Origin: Desulfobacteraceae bacterium
GTDB taxonomy: Bacteria > Desulfobacterota > Desulfobacteria > Desulfobacterales > Desulfosarcinaceae
Reading direction: 5' to 3'
Assembly: GCA_013003715.1 (NCBI GenBank)
Contig: JABDIN010000094.1
Location: 1-64,000 of the forward strand
Length of the DNA stretch: 64,000 nt
Positions 7,273 to 15,747 of the stretch are shown here, in pieces (the stretch's first letter is position 1; each line of letters begins with the position of its first letter). The notes below the pieces were generated by a model that was not told the origin of the DNA, made no database searches, and was given only the letters and a program-made list of their open reading frames with translations. A program made the position numbers and the translations under genes.

Positions 7273-9669
7273 TCAGGACATCATTTGTTTCAATGCGATG
7301 GACTGGTCCAGGTATTTTTTAAGTTTTTTCTGTATTTTGCCGTAAAGGGAATCCGGCGGAAAAGTTGAATTCTTGTCCGGTGTACCCACCGCCTCACCGG
7401 TCAGGATCTGAATGCCCTCTTCCACCGTGGAAACGCTGAAAATGTGGAATTTTTCACTCCGGACCGCATCGATTATCTCCTGCTTCAACATCAGATTCTT
7501 CACATTCGATGCTGGTATGAGAACTCCCTGGCTGCCCGTGAGCTCCTTGGTTTTACATACTTCGAAAAAACCCTCAATTTTCTGGTTAACCCCGCCAATG
7601 GCCTGAATTTCCCCTTTTTGATTGACGGATCCGGTGACGGCGTACCCTTGGTGTATCGGTATACCGGATAGACTGGACAATATTGCATATAGTTCGGTGG
7701 ACGATGCACTGTCACCGTCAACACCGCTGTAGCTTTGCTCAAATGTCAGGCTTATGGAAAGGTTCAACGGAAACTCCTGAGCAAATACACGCCCCAGATA
7801 TCCGGCGAGAATCAACACCCCCTTATCATGGGTTTTCCCGCTGAGGTCCGCCTCACGCTCGATATTGATAATGCCGTCCTTTCCCATGAAGGTTTCCGCG
7901 GTGATCCGGGAGGGACGGCCAAAGGAGAGGTCCCCCATCTGATATACCGCCAGCGCATTGACCTGTCCGACAACTTTTTTATCCACATCGATTAAAATGG
8001 TTTCATCCTGGTAGGATTCATGGATCTTTTCTTCGTACAAATTGTAGCGGAAGCGATGTTCGTTAAAAGCTTTCGTCACATGCCCATCGCCGATGATGGT
8101 GTCGCCCGTTTTTAACGCCCAATAATTGGCTTCCTTGATCATCCCCACGATGGGGCCGAATCTCAGCGACAACTTCTGTTTATCCGATACAAAGGACTGG
8201 CTGTATTCAACAATGGCCGCAACGCCTTTCGGTGAAAACGGCAGGAGGTCATTCTCCTTGCACACCCGGGCGATAAATCCGGCATACAGACGCATATTAT
8301 GGTCGGTGAGTTCGGTTTCATAATCAAAGTCTGCACGCACTTTAAAAATCTTGTTAAACTTGGAATCATGATTTTGTAATATTTGAAAGGGGCCGTACTC
8401 GCCGATAAGGATTACCTTTACATCCAACGGAATGGGTTCCGGACGAAGGGATGATGACGCAAATCCCATCCCTTCGGGGATATCTTCTATGAATAGAAGT
8501 TTATTTAGGAGGGCACGTTTCAATGCTTCCCAGACCATGGCATTTTGCAATATCGACTCAACTTCCATGATTAAAAAGCCACCGTTGGCTTTTAAAAACG
8601 AACCGGCTTGAACCATGGTGAAGTCGGTGGTGAAAGCCCCCATCATCTGCTTCTTCTCAATATGACCGAAAACGTTTTTATATGTCGGATTGGGTTCAAA
8701 AATCACCGGCGCCCCGGTGGTGTTTTTATTGTCCACCAGAACATTCACCTGATATCGTGCAAAAAGCGGTTTGAAAAGCTTCAAAGCCGCCTCTTGAGGA
8801 TCTTCGGCCCCGTTTTGCGGCGCAATAAAGGTTGCGGCCTCTTCAATAATATTTTCCTGCACTTCCATCAGGTAGGTTTTAATCTCTTCACACTCGGGAT
8901 ATTCATCCTGTATGGTGGACATACGGTTCCCGACTATGAAACGCGCCATTTCCTGGATATTTTTTTCGATGGCTTTCTGCTTGGCCAGGTTGATTTTACC
9001 GATTTCCAATTGAGCGGATTCCAACTCCGAAATAATCTTTTGAACGGCCGATTCAATCTGCGCCTGGTTTTCCGGCGTCAGTGCCTTGAATTCGTCCTGA
9101 GTCATGGGACGATTCTCCAGCATGGGGATCGGCTGATAACCGGCCGAACCCTTGGTAATCTGTAACCCCACATCAGCCGCATTCCGATTTATATCTTCGA
9201 ATACCGCTTGTTTCTGGTCATTGAACGCACTCTGGGTTTCACCCAGCTTGTCCTGGAACTCTGCCGATTCAAATTCCCTGGGCAGACGGATCTGCAAATC
9301 CTTTATCAGCCGAAACATCGATTTCGAAAACTGCCGGGCTTTCCCGGGTGGTATGCATAAAGCCCTGGGGCGAAATTCATCTTTGAAATTATGTACCAAA
9401 CTCCAGTCTTGCGGCGTTTGCAATGTCATCGCATGTTTTCGGAGAATATCCTGTACTATGGTGGATTTGCCTGTACCTTCCAGACCGGTCACAAAGATAT
9501 TGTAGCCCGCGCTATCCATATGTAAACCAAAGTCAATGGCCTGGACCGCGCGCTCCTGCCCGATCACTTCATCCAAAGGCTCAAGTTCCGCTGTAGAACT
9601 GAATTTATAACAGGATGTGTCGCAATCCCGCCTGAGTTCGTTCACGCTTAGCCGCTTGCTGTTGTTCAT
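7273..9669 (-). CDS. Lon-like AAA+ protease (LonB/LonC type)
   Basis: 798 residues, an ATP-dependent serine protease of the Lon group that lacks the substrate-binding N domain of LonA. An AAA+ domain has a P-loop GLEGTGKST near residue 66; a long helical insertion occupies about residues 115-300. The C-terminal Lon domain carries the catalytic dyad: S654 in GDSAS and K697 in NQKIEGFF. The 43-residue spacing equals that of Lon S679/K722 in E. coli. No membrane segment is seen, so it should be cytosolic. It lies 28 nt downstream of the channel-like remnant in the same direction and may be the last gene of that group. Substrates are unknown. Confidence 0.88.
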   Translation of the reverse strand: MNNSKRLSVNELRRDCDTSCYKFSSTAELEPLDEVIGQERAVQAIDFGLHMDSAGYNIFVTGLEGTGKSTIVQDILRKHAMTLQTPQDWSLVHNFKDEFRPRALCIPPGKARQFSKSMFRLIKDLQIRLPREFESAEFQDKLGETQSAFNDQKQAVFEDINRNAADVGLQITKGSAGYQPIPMLENRPMTQDEFKALTPENQAQIESAVQKIISELESAQLEIGKINLAKQKAIEKNIQEMARFIVGNRMSTIQDEYPECEEIKTYLMEVQENIIEEAATFIAPQNGAEDPQEAALKLFKPLFARYQVNVLVDNKNTTGAPVIFEPNPTYKNVFGHIEKKQMMGAFTTDFTMVQAGSFLKANGGFLIMEVESILQNAMVWEALKRALLNKLLFIEDIPEGMGFASSSLRPEPIPLDVKVILIGEYGPFQILQNHDSKFNKIFKVRADFDYETELTDHNMRLYAGFIARVCKENDLLPFSPKGVAAIVEYSQSFVSDKQKLSLRFGPIVGMIKEANYWALKTGDTIIGDGHVTKAFNEHRFRYNLYEEKIHESYQDETILIDVDKKVVGQVNALAVYQMGDLSFGRPSRITAETFMGKDGIINIEREADLSGKTHDKGVLILAGYLGRVFAQEFPLNLSISLTFEQSYSGVDGDSASSTELYAILSSLSGIPIHQGYAVTGSVNQKGEIQAIGGVNQKIEGFFEVCKTKELTGSQGVLIPASNVKNLMLKQEIIDAVRSEKFHIFSVSTVEEGIQILTGEAVGTPDKNSTFPPDSLYGKIQKKLKKYLDQSIALKQMMS

Positions 9670-9697
9670 TTGATTCTCCTGTCTGGATGATCTTCGT

Positions 9698-9838
9698 TTA
9701 GATGAACATTTTGAAAAACTGTCCCGCGGTGTATGCTACGATACAGATACCCGTAATGATGAGAACAATGGCAACCATTCTCCCAGCGGTGGAACGGGGC
9801 ACTATTTTCGAAGAACCGACGGTACTGATTGCGGTCAT
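9698..9838 (-). pseudogene. 46-residue remnant of a K+-channel pore/second TM helix
   Basis: This short frame starts at an ATGA overlap with the preceding gene. It reads like the end of a two-TM K+ channel: a TVG filter start, VPRSTAGRM, then a 20-residue hydrophobic helix (VAIVLIITGICIVAYTAGQF). In channels the filter is TVGYGD and is followed by ..VP.S..GR and this helix; here YGD reads SSK, so the filter is lost. The first TM helix, pore helix and any RCK domain are missing. It is either a decayed channel gene or a fragment reused as a one-helix membrane peptide. Confidence 0.55.
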
Positions 9839-10764
9839 GGATCTTTTTTTCTAAGATTTGAATGAATTTCAGCCAGATCATTGGTTTCACCCATATGTGC
9901 TTCGACCCAGGCACTTGTCTTGCCATATTGAGCGGCAAGATCGTTGATGGCCGATTGTAACGAATTGAATTTTGAAGTCCGGCTGGTCCAGTATTTCTGC
10001 AGCCGCCGGGGATTATAAAACTGGATGCCGCGGAAAGAATCCGAACCCTCATGATACTGTTTTGCGGTATCAATCGATAAATCTTCATCAGCCGGTGCCG
10101 GCACTGATCCCGACAGCGGCGGAGAATCCGTCGTTTGAACCGGATCGGTACCATTTATTACCCGGTCGTTCACATTTTCATCCGCCGACTGCAGATATTG
10201 CCGGTATAAATGATTATGAATCGCCCCGAGATCGTTTGTCTCACCCATGTTCTGCCGCACCCAGGAATCAGACCGGCTATAAATTCGAGCCAGGGAGGAT
10301 ACCGCTTCACCATAAGTTTTATGACGGGAGGTTTTCGTTGTCCAGTATTTCAAGGGTCTTCTGGGATCATAGAATTGAATACGCTGGTGCTCAGCCACAA
10401 GACGATTCATATCGGGGCTGTCCGCAGTACCGGGGGATACAGTGGCCGGAGGTGCGGTGACAGCATGTGAATTCCCGGTTATGCCTGCATTCTCTGCCGG
10501 GTTGTCCCCGGTGTGCTGAAACGCCCTGGAATCGAGGATGATTGGAAGTATAACGCCCTCGTCGGTGATAATCTTGTCTACAATTTCCCTGGCATATCGG
10601 ATTTCAACACTAGTGGTCCCCATCAGGATAAAGTGAATGTAACCGCCCTCTTCCCATATTTTATCGGATTTTTCACTGGTGCCGTCCTTCAGATAAATCG
10701 TATCGCAGTGAACGGAGTGGGAAAAAAGGGCGATGAAAAACAGCAGTGACACACCAAATTTCAT
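9835..10764 (-). CDS. Exported protein with a duplicated 60-residue domain
   Basis: 309 residues from the ATG at 10764, which begins a signal peptide (MKFGVSLLFFIALFSHSVHC). In-frame ATG and TTG codons lie just upstream. Residues 21-70 (TIYLKDG...SVEIRYAREIVDKI) resemble the small SH3-like region often found after signal peptides in delta-proteobacterial proteins. Two copies of one domain follow, at 129-188 and 247-306. Each has IQFY(D/N)PRR..KYWT..TS, a helix, and MGETNDL..IH, and they are separated by a Pro/Ser/Thr-rich linker. The repeat is not recognised. The gene follows the ExeA-OmpA gene closely, so it may act in the same envelope process. Confidence 0.7.
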   Translation of the reverse strand: MKFGVSLLFFIALFSHSVHCDTIYLKDGTSEKSDKIWEEGGYIHFILMGTTSVEIRYAREIVDKIITDEGVILPIILDSRAFQHTGDNPAENAGITGNSHAVTAPPATVSPGTADSPDMNRLVAEHQRIQFYDPRRPLKYWTTKTSRHKTYGEAVSSLARIYSRSDSWVRQNMGETNDLGAIHNHLYRQYLQSADENVNDRVINGTDPVQTTDSPPLSGSVPAPADEDLSIDTAKQYHEGSDSFRGIQFYNPRRLQKYWTSRTSKFNSLQSAINDLAAQYGKTSAWVEAHMGETNDLAEIHSNLRKKDP

Positions 10765-10794
10765 TTTTTCGGATTCCCTTGGCAGTACCATCAA

Positions 10795-12570
10795 TTATTG
10801 GGTCGGTGCATCATCGGTCGAAGGATTTATAAAAATAATTTCAACTCTTCTGTTCAGTTTTCTTCCTTCGAGCGTATCGTTGGAGGCAAGTGGATTTTCC
10901 GGTCCCAGTGCAAAAGTTTGAATTTGATCGGAAGGTGCACCCTTCCCGACCATATAGGATTTTACGATATTGGCTCTGAACTGGGATACGCTGAGGTTAT
11001 AGGATTGTGAACCGCTGGAATCCGTATATCCCTTGATAAAAACCCTGTGGGTCCTGCTCTTTTTCATAAATTGCGCAACTTCATTGAGCTTGATGATATC
11101 CGTGGACGAAATCTCGTTCGAATTCAGATCAAAATATACGCGGATGGTGTCACCGGTTTTAAATTTAGTATTCAGATCTCTGGCCGGTGTACTTGAATTG
11201 CCGGCTGCTGCGGACGATGAAACCGTGTTCGCCGGATCGGACGTCTCCGTTGCCGGGATTCCGGTTGCGGTATCCGTCGACGCTTCAAGTCTTGCACCGC
11301 CGTCTGGCGATGATATTCCGGTGGTTGACGCTGATTCGGGATTCTCGCCGGATGACAGGCTGGCTTCAAGACTCAGTTTCTCCTGCTCCAGACTGGTTCG
11401 GTATTTCTGCGGCGTCAACTCGTCAACTGCCCATTGCGGTTCATCGGATGGTCGCCAACGCATGAAGGCATACCCTATCATTCCCAGCAATACGAACGAT
11501 AGTAATACGGAAAGTACCGGTATCACGAAGGAGCGCTTGTCCTTCGCCTGTATTGGTCCGGTTACGATGGGCGTACCCGGATTGACCGCGCTGCGGACTG
11601 CGTCTCTGCCACGGGGTGCTGACCCGGTATGACCATTTGTGGGGTGAACCGCCGCCGGCTTAGCGCCCGTCCTGGTAATTTTGTTGATAATTTCTTGCTT
11701 TATTTCATTTATTCCATCTTGAAGCCCCTCGATATCCTTCTTGTCCCGAATGGGAATTTTCAATTCCTCGGTGCATTCTTTAATAATTGCGGCGCTTATT
11801 TTAGCCTTCCCCCGGGCATAACCGATAAGGAGGGCATGATCGCAGATGACATTGATCAATCTCGGAATTCCCCGTGTGAATACATGAATCTTTTTGACGG
11901 CATCCGCTGCAAAGATCTTTTTCACTGTACCGGCGACATTTAATTGATGCCGGATGAAGTCCCCCGTCTGCTTTTCGGTCAGTGGCGATATATCACATCG
12001 CTGTGATATCCGCTGGTCGACCGCACGATTTTTCGGCAGCGAAATGGTGTTCACGATGTCATTGCGTCCCACAAAAAAGAGATTGATCAATTTCCGGTCA
12101 TGGAGTTCGATGTTTGATAACAACCTGAGTTCTTCCAGCAGTCTGTAACTGAGCCGTTGGGCTTCATCAACGACGAGGAGAACATGCTGATGACTATCAT
12201 GGGATTTTAAAAGATATTCACGCAACCGGATTAAAAAATCACCTTTACTTTTAAAAGAACCCGAAAAACCGAAACCGGATGCCAGCAATTTGAAAAAATC
12301 CAGGGTTTCGATATTCGGCGCAGGCATCGATACCACTATGGACCTGATATCCAGGGTCTTGATCAACTGATTGACGAGAACTGTCTTGCCGGTTCCCGCC
12401 TCACCGGTGAAAAGAAGGAAACCTTTGTGTTCGAGGACGCCGGATTTAAGCGTGGACAGGGCTTCATTTTGTTTTTCACCGAGCCATAGGAACCTGGGAT
12501 CTCCGGTGATCTGAAAGGGTTTAAGCGATAGATTGTAATAGGATAAGTACATGTTTTGGTTATGCTCCAC
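10795..12570 (-). CDS. ExeA/GspA-type AAA+ ATPase fused to an OmpA peptidoglycan-binding domain
   Basis: 591 residues from a GTG at 12570 (AAGG five nt upstream); an in-frame ATG follows at codon 7. The N terminus YYNLSLKPF is the hallmark of ExeA/GspA-like ATPases. A Walker A GEAGTGKT is at about residue 57 and a Walker B LLVVDEAQ near 130. A single TM helix (VIPVLSVLLSFVLLGMIGYAF) lies near residues 350-370. A Ser/Thr/Pro-rich periplasmic stretch follows, then an OmpA C-like domain (VYFDLNSNEIS, GYTDSSGSQSYNLSVSQFRA, GRKLNRRVEI). In Aeromonas, ExeA with ExeB helps assemble the secretin through the peptidoglycan. Here the usual C-terminal peptidoglycan-binding domain is replaced by OmpA. No ExeB is adjacent. 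Confidence 0.88.
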   Translation of the reverse strand: MEHNQNMYLSYYNLSLKPFQITGDPRFLWLGEKQNEALSTLKSGVLEHKGFLLFTGEAGTGKTVLVNQLIKTLDIRSIVVSMPAPNIETLDFFKLLASGFGFSGSFKSKGDFLIRLREYLLKSHDSHQHVLLVVDEAQRLSYRLLEELRLLSNIELHDRKLINLFFVGRNDIVNTISLPKNRAVDQRISQRCDISPLTEKQTGDFIRHQLNVAGTVKKIFAADAVKKIHVFTRGIPRLINVICDHALLIGYARGKAKISAAIIKECTEELKIPIRDKKDIEGLQDGINEIKQEIINKITRTGAKPAAVHPTNGHTGSAPRGRDAVRSAVNPGTPIVTGPIQAKDKRSFVIPVLSVLLSFVLLGMIGYAFMRWRPSDEPQWAVDELTPQKYRTSLEQEKLSLEASLSSGENPESASTTGISSPDGGARLEASTDTATGIPATETSDPANTVSSSAAAGNSSTPARDLNTKFKTGDTIRVYFDLNSNEISSTDIIKLNEVAQFMKKSRTHRVFIKGYTDSSGSQSYNLSVSQFRANIVKSYMVGKGAPSDQIQTFALGPENPLASNDTLEGRKLNRRVEIIFINPSTDDAPTQ

Positions 12571-12618
12571 ATAAACCTTAGCGGGTTCACGTCATCTACA
12601 ATAATGAAAAACTCCGGA

Positions 12619-13194
12619 TCATATATGGGCGGTAGCTGACTTTCTAAAAATGATACCCCGGCTGTAATAGAGATAAATGATTATCCAGAACACAAAAAAC
12701 AGGACGATATAGGCGGTACGTTGCCGTATTAATTTCTTACGTTTTTTCTGAAGAAGATTGGCGGAATTTCGCAATTCCCGTTTAACGACCTCCATTTCGT
12801 CCATCAGGCTTTTTACATCCGAAGTCTCCGTAAATTGCATCATCCGCCGCAATTGGTCTTCGAATTTACGCACGTTATACTCGTCGAACAATATGCGTTG
12901 TCGTTCAGTCACATTCGATAATTCATGAATTTCCTTTGCAAGCTCAACACAATAAAATTTCCGGAAAGGGTTCTTCTCAGGCACTTCACCGAATTGTGCG
13001 ACCCGGTTATCGATGCCGGACTTCAATTCCAAATTAATTTCTTTCGCAAGCACATCAATCTTTGCGATCAGTTCATTATTCTTCAGTAAATCTTCACCGG
13101 CCAGGGCGGAGATGAAAAAAATGAGGGATCCTGCGGTCAAACAACTGGCCACTATCCGCAACAGAACAAAAAATTCTTTTTTTATCAAATACAT
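12619..13194 (-). CDS. Membrane protein with two TM helices and a coiled coil between them
   Basis: 191 residues from the ATG at 13194 (AAGGGGAA upstream); the open frame extends further but without a credible start. One hydrophobic helix lies near residues 11-33 (FVLLRIVASCLTAGSLIFFISALA). About 110 charged helical residues follow with heptad character, then a second TM helix (AYIVLFFVFWIIIYLYY) and a short basic tail. The middle part is predicted periplasmic. The family is not recognised. It is followed after 48 nt by the ExeA-OmpA gene, so it may be a partner of that ATPase, but that is inference. Confidence 0.65.
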   Translation of the reverse strand: MYLIKKEFFVLLRIVASCLTAGSLIFFISALAGEDLLKNNELIAKIDVLAKEINLELKSGIDNRVAQFGEVPEKNPFRKFYCVELAKEIHELSNVTERQRILFDEYNVRKFEDQLRRMMQFTETSDVKSLMDEMEVVKRELRNSANLLQKKRKKLIRQRTAYIVLFFVFWIIIYLYYSRGIIFRKSATAHI

Positions 13195-13596
13195 ACGGAA
13201 GTTCCCCTTGAGCTTAGCACATAATACCTGAATTTTGCACGTGTTGGAGGCTTTCATATGCCCCGGCGGCGGGATATACGATCCGCTCCAACAAGGCATT
13301 AAGGGTGAAGCCGTAATAGCCTACCGCGATCCCTTAATACACGCAGGCTTAACCTATTCATCGATATATAATTGTATTTCGACGATATAACCTGGGAAAG
13401 ATGCCAAAAAACAGTTGGTCTGTCAAATTCTAATTCCTTAAATCGATCGCACACGCCAATGCTTGTATTTATACATCTTGTGCTTACATTTGAGCTAACT
13501 TTAGAAAAATGAAAACAGAACCCGAAACATTTAAAAAACTAACGGACCATTCGATCAACAATAAAAACAGGAATATCTCATAAAAGGGAGGCGACA
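13195..13596. other. Intergenic stretch between divergent genes
   Basis: About 400 nt separate the minus-strand membrane-protein gene from the plus-strand gene at 13597, so both promoters must lie here. The right half is AT-rich. No promoter or operator could be assigned with confidence. Confidence 0.5.
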
Positions 13597-14022
13597 ATGA
13601 AAGAAAAAAGATCTCTCCACATGCAAGTACAGGAACATTGCGATTGTTACGCTACAACGGATCCATTGAAAGAGATGTCAACCATAGGGACGGAAACCGA
13701 CAAGAACGAGGCGGGTATCAAATGGCTTGCACTCGCGGCTCTACACGGTGTGAATTCCGGGGCCAAAAAAATCAGCATCACGGCAAATAAAAAGGGTGAG
13801 GTGGATGTAGAAGCGAAATACTACACATCCAACTTACCGGCACCTGATATAGAAACCGCTTCGAGTATTGTAACGGCCGTCAAGGAAATTACCCATCTTG
13901 AGGACACCAGCGGAAAGACCAAACTGGCTTTGGGAATCCGGGACAGCAGTCTTGATTTAACGGTTAAAGTCTCCATCGAAAATGACTCGAAACGCGTAAC
14001 CATTAAGTTCCCACCCCTGTAA
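13597..14022 (+). CDS. Hypothetical cytoplasmic protein
   Basis: 141 residues, preceded by GGGAGG. There is no signal peptide or TM helix. The N terminus has CDCYATTDP; the rest reads as alternating helix and amphipathic strands (KKISITANKKGEVDVEAKYY, LTVKVSIENDSKRVTIKFPP). The family is not recognised. It is followed by a hairpin at 14040-14067 and a second small gene at 14322. Confidence 0.65.
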   Translation: MKEKRSLHMQVQEHCDCYATTDPLKEMSTIGTETDKNEAGIKWLALAALHGVNSGAKKISITANKKGEVDVEAKYYTSNLPAPDIETASSIVTAVKEITHLEDTSGKTKLALGIRDSSLDLTVKVSIENDSKRVTIKFPPL

Positions 14023-14039
14023 AGATATATCGCATTTGA

Positions 14040-14067
14040 CAGCACCTATCGATCCCGGTAGGTGCTG
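14040..14067 (+). terminator. Hairpin after the gene at 13597
   Basis: CAGCACCTA (14040-14048) and TAGGTGCTG (14059-14067) form a perfect 9-bp stem with a 10-nt loop, 18 nt after the stop codon. There is no clear T-run, so it may be a weak terminator or a 3' stabilising hairpin. Confidence 0.5.
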
Positions 14068-14321
14068 CCTCGATCCGCTGCACCGGGTGGGACACAGTGA
14101 TTCATCGAACGATCAAGATGCCCGAATATTGAAAAAAAACCACAATTTGGCGCACCTATATTTCACAATCTCCATGCGCCGGCGTGACAGCCAAAATCAT
14201 AACATATTATATTTATTAACAATTTGAAATATCCGCCATCTGGCCCGATATTTGCTGATGAAGTTAGCTGAAGGCAGGAGACATCCATAAACCCTACAAC
14301 AGACGATGTGGAGGAGATGCG

Positions 14322-14501
14322 ATGCAAGAACAAGGTATTCAAAAATTATTGGAAAAGGCGAGAAAGGATTTCAGAATTCCGGAGAATGTAAATTACTATT
14401 CCGATGAAGATTACCGACTGGCTGAACGCAAATTTCTGCAGCTCTGCATAATCCAGGGTAAATGTTCCACTGATAATCATCATGGCGGGACCGGGCGATA
14501 A
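14322..14501 (+). CDS. Small 59-residue hypothetical protein
   Basis: ATG at 14322, preceded at 5 nt by the strong ribosome-binding site GGAGGAG (14310-14316). The peptide begins MQEQGIQKLLEKARKDF, is helical and charged, has NYYSDEDYRLAERKF in the middle, and ends in a short His/Gly tail. It has two Cys (LCII, GKCS). No signal peptide is seen and the family is unknown. The ribosome-binding site and codon pattern argue that it is real despite its size. Confidence 0.55.
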   Translation: MQEQGIQKLLEKARKDFRIPENVNYYSDEDYRLAERKFLQLCIIQGKCSTDNHHGGTGR

Positions 14502-14574
14502 TCGTCGGAGCCGGGTGGAAGCTGCCGGTTTATATTCCCTCCATTTTCAAAACTACCCTTATTAGAAAATAAAA

Positions 14575-14610
14575 AGGGCTGCGATAGAATTACAATTCAA
14601 TCGCAGCCCT
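14575..14610 (-). terminator. Rho-independent terminator of tRNA-Leu
   Basis: AGGGCTGCGAT (14575-14585) pairs with ATCGCAGCCCT (14600-14610), with further GAATT/AATTC pairing inside. On the minus strand the hairpin is followed by the complement of an A-rich run (14561-14575), giving a U-tract directly after the tRNA. Confidence 0.85.
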
Positions 14611-14619
14611 GTATATGTG

Positions 14620-14706
14620 TGGTGCCGAAGAGAGGACTCGAACCTCCACGGGAATACACCCACTAGACCCTGAACCTAGCGCGTCTACCAGTTCCGCCAC
14701 TTCGGC
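14620..14706 (-). tRNA. tRNA-Leu (CAG)
   Basis: 87 nt with an encoded CCA. The acceptor stem GCCGAAG/CTTCGGC, D arm, anticodon stem CTAGG/TCTAG with loop TTCAGGG (anticodon CAG), the long class II variable arm expected for Leu, and the T arm GTTCGAGTC are all visible. Confidence 0.95.
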
Positions 14707-14814
14707 AGCAAAAACCTATCAAACCAAAAAAGGTTGATTTCAGGATTAGGATGCACTAATTATATTTTTTTGTCTATCATGTCAAGGGCATATTTCAAGG
14801 TTTACCGGTAGAAA

Positions 14815-15747
14815 ATGAAGATCATCAAATCAATTGAAGGTATTGAAAAACCGTTTCACAAGGCTGTAATTACCATCGGGAATTTCGATGGTGTCCATAT
14901 TGGACACCAGGCTTTATTTCACGAAGTGATTGAGAAGGCGGACAGTCTGAAGGGAACCTCTGTTGCCCTGACCTTTGATCCGCATCCCATCCGCGTGCTA
15001 GCGCAAAACAATCATCCGCCGCTGATCACCCTGCTCGAACAAAAAACGGAACTCATCGCAAAATCCGGCATCGATGTGCTGGTCTGTGTGCCATTTACAC
15101 CGGAATTTGCATCATTGACGGCCAAGACATTCATAGAAGACATCCTGGTACAGCGCATCGGCATGAAAGTAATTGTGGTTGGCCAGGATTACACCTTCGG
15201 AAAAAACCGTGAAGGCAACGTCACCCTTTTGAAGGAATACGCCGGCAAGCTAGGTTTCGAATTGATCGTGCCCCATTGGATACTGGCCAAGAGTACGACG
15301 GATGGACGAATCAGCAGCACCGGTATTCGTCAATTGGTGACGGACGGCAGAATGGGTGCGGCGAGCAGGATGCTGGGCCGGGATTATCAAATTCGGGGAA
15401 GTGTCACCACCGGACGCAATCGCGGCGCCAAGCTGCTGGGGTTTCCCACTGCCAACATCACTCTTCAGGATGAACTCTGTCCGAAACGAGGGATTTATGC
15501 CGTAACCGTAGAATTCGAAGAAAATATATATCCGGCAGTAGCGAATATCGGTTTTAGTCCGACCTTCGACGATCATCTGTTCACTGTCGAAGTCCATATT
15601 CTCGATTTCAATCGTGATATTTACAACAAGAAAATACGTATTAATTTTGTCGAGCGTCTTCGGGATGAGATCAAATTTGCCAATGTTGAAGAACTCGCGG
15701 ATCAGATTCGAAAAGACATTGAAGTGGCGCGCAAGTTACTGGCATGA
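14815..15747 (+). CDS. ribF: Bifunctional riboflavin kinase/FAD synthetase
   Basis: 310 residues, the usual length for RibF. It phosphorylates riboflavin to FMN and adenylates FMN to FAD in the cytosol. The N-terminal FAD synthetase domain shows TIGNFDGVHIGHQ (nucleotidyltransferase HxGH type), TFDPHP and ISSTGIRQLV. The C-terminal flavokinase domain shows GRNRGAKLLGFPTANI, ANIGFSPTFD and VEVHILDFN. It opens a long plus-strand block and overlaps the next gene by 4 nt (ATGA). No FMN riboswitch is visible in the 108 nt between tRNA-Leu and the start. Confidence 0.95.
   Translation: MKIIKSIEGIEKPFHKAVITIGNFDGVHIGHQALFHEVIEKADSLKGTSVALTFDPHPIRVLAQNNHPPLITLLEQKTELIAKSGIDVLVCVPFTPEFASLTAKTFIEDILVQRIGMKVIVVGQDYTFGKNREGNVTLLKEYAGKLGFELIVPHWILAKSTTDGRISSTGIRQLVTDGRMGAASRMLGRDYQIRGSVTTGRNRGAKLLGFPTANITLQDELCPKRGIYAVTVEFEENIYPAVANIGFSPTFDDHLFTVEVHILDFNRDIYNKKIRINFVERLRDEIKFANVEELADQIRKDIEVARKLLA

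Noticed and set aside
9666-10154. Minus-strand open frame of 162 codons
   Set aside because: It runs out of frame through the exported duplicated-domain gene and the channel remnant and has basic, low-quality sequence without a ribosome-binding site.
14707-14814. Possible FMN riboswitch before ribF
   Set aside because: The gap is only 108 nt and the conserved RFN element sequences are not seen.
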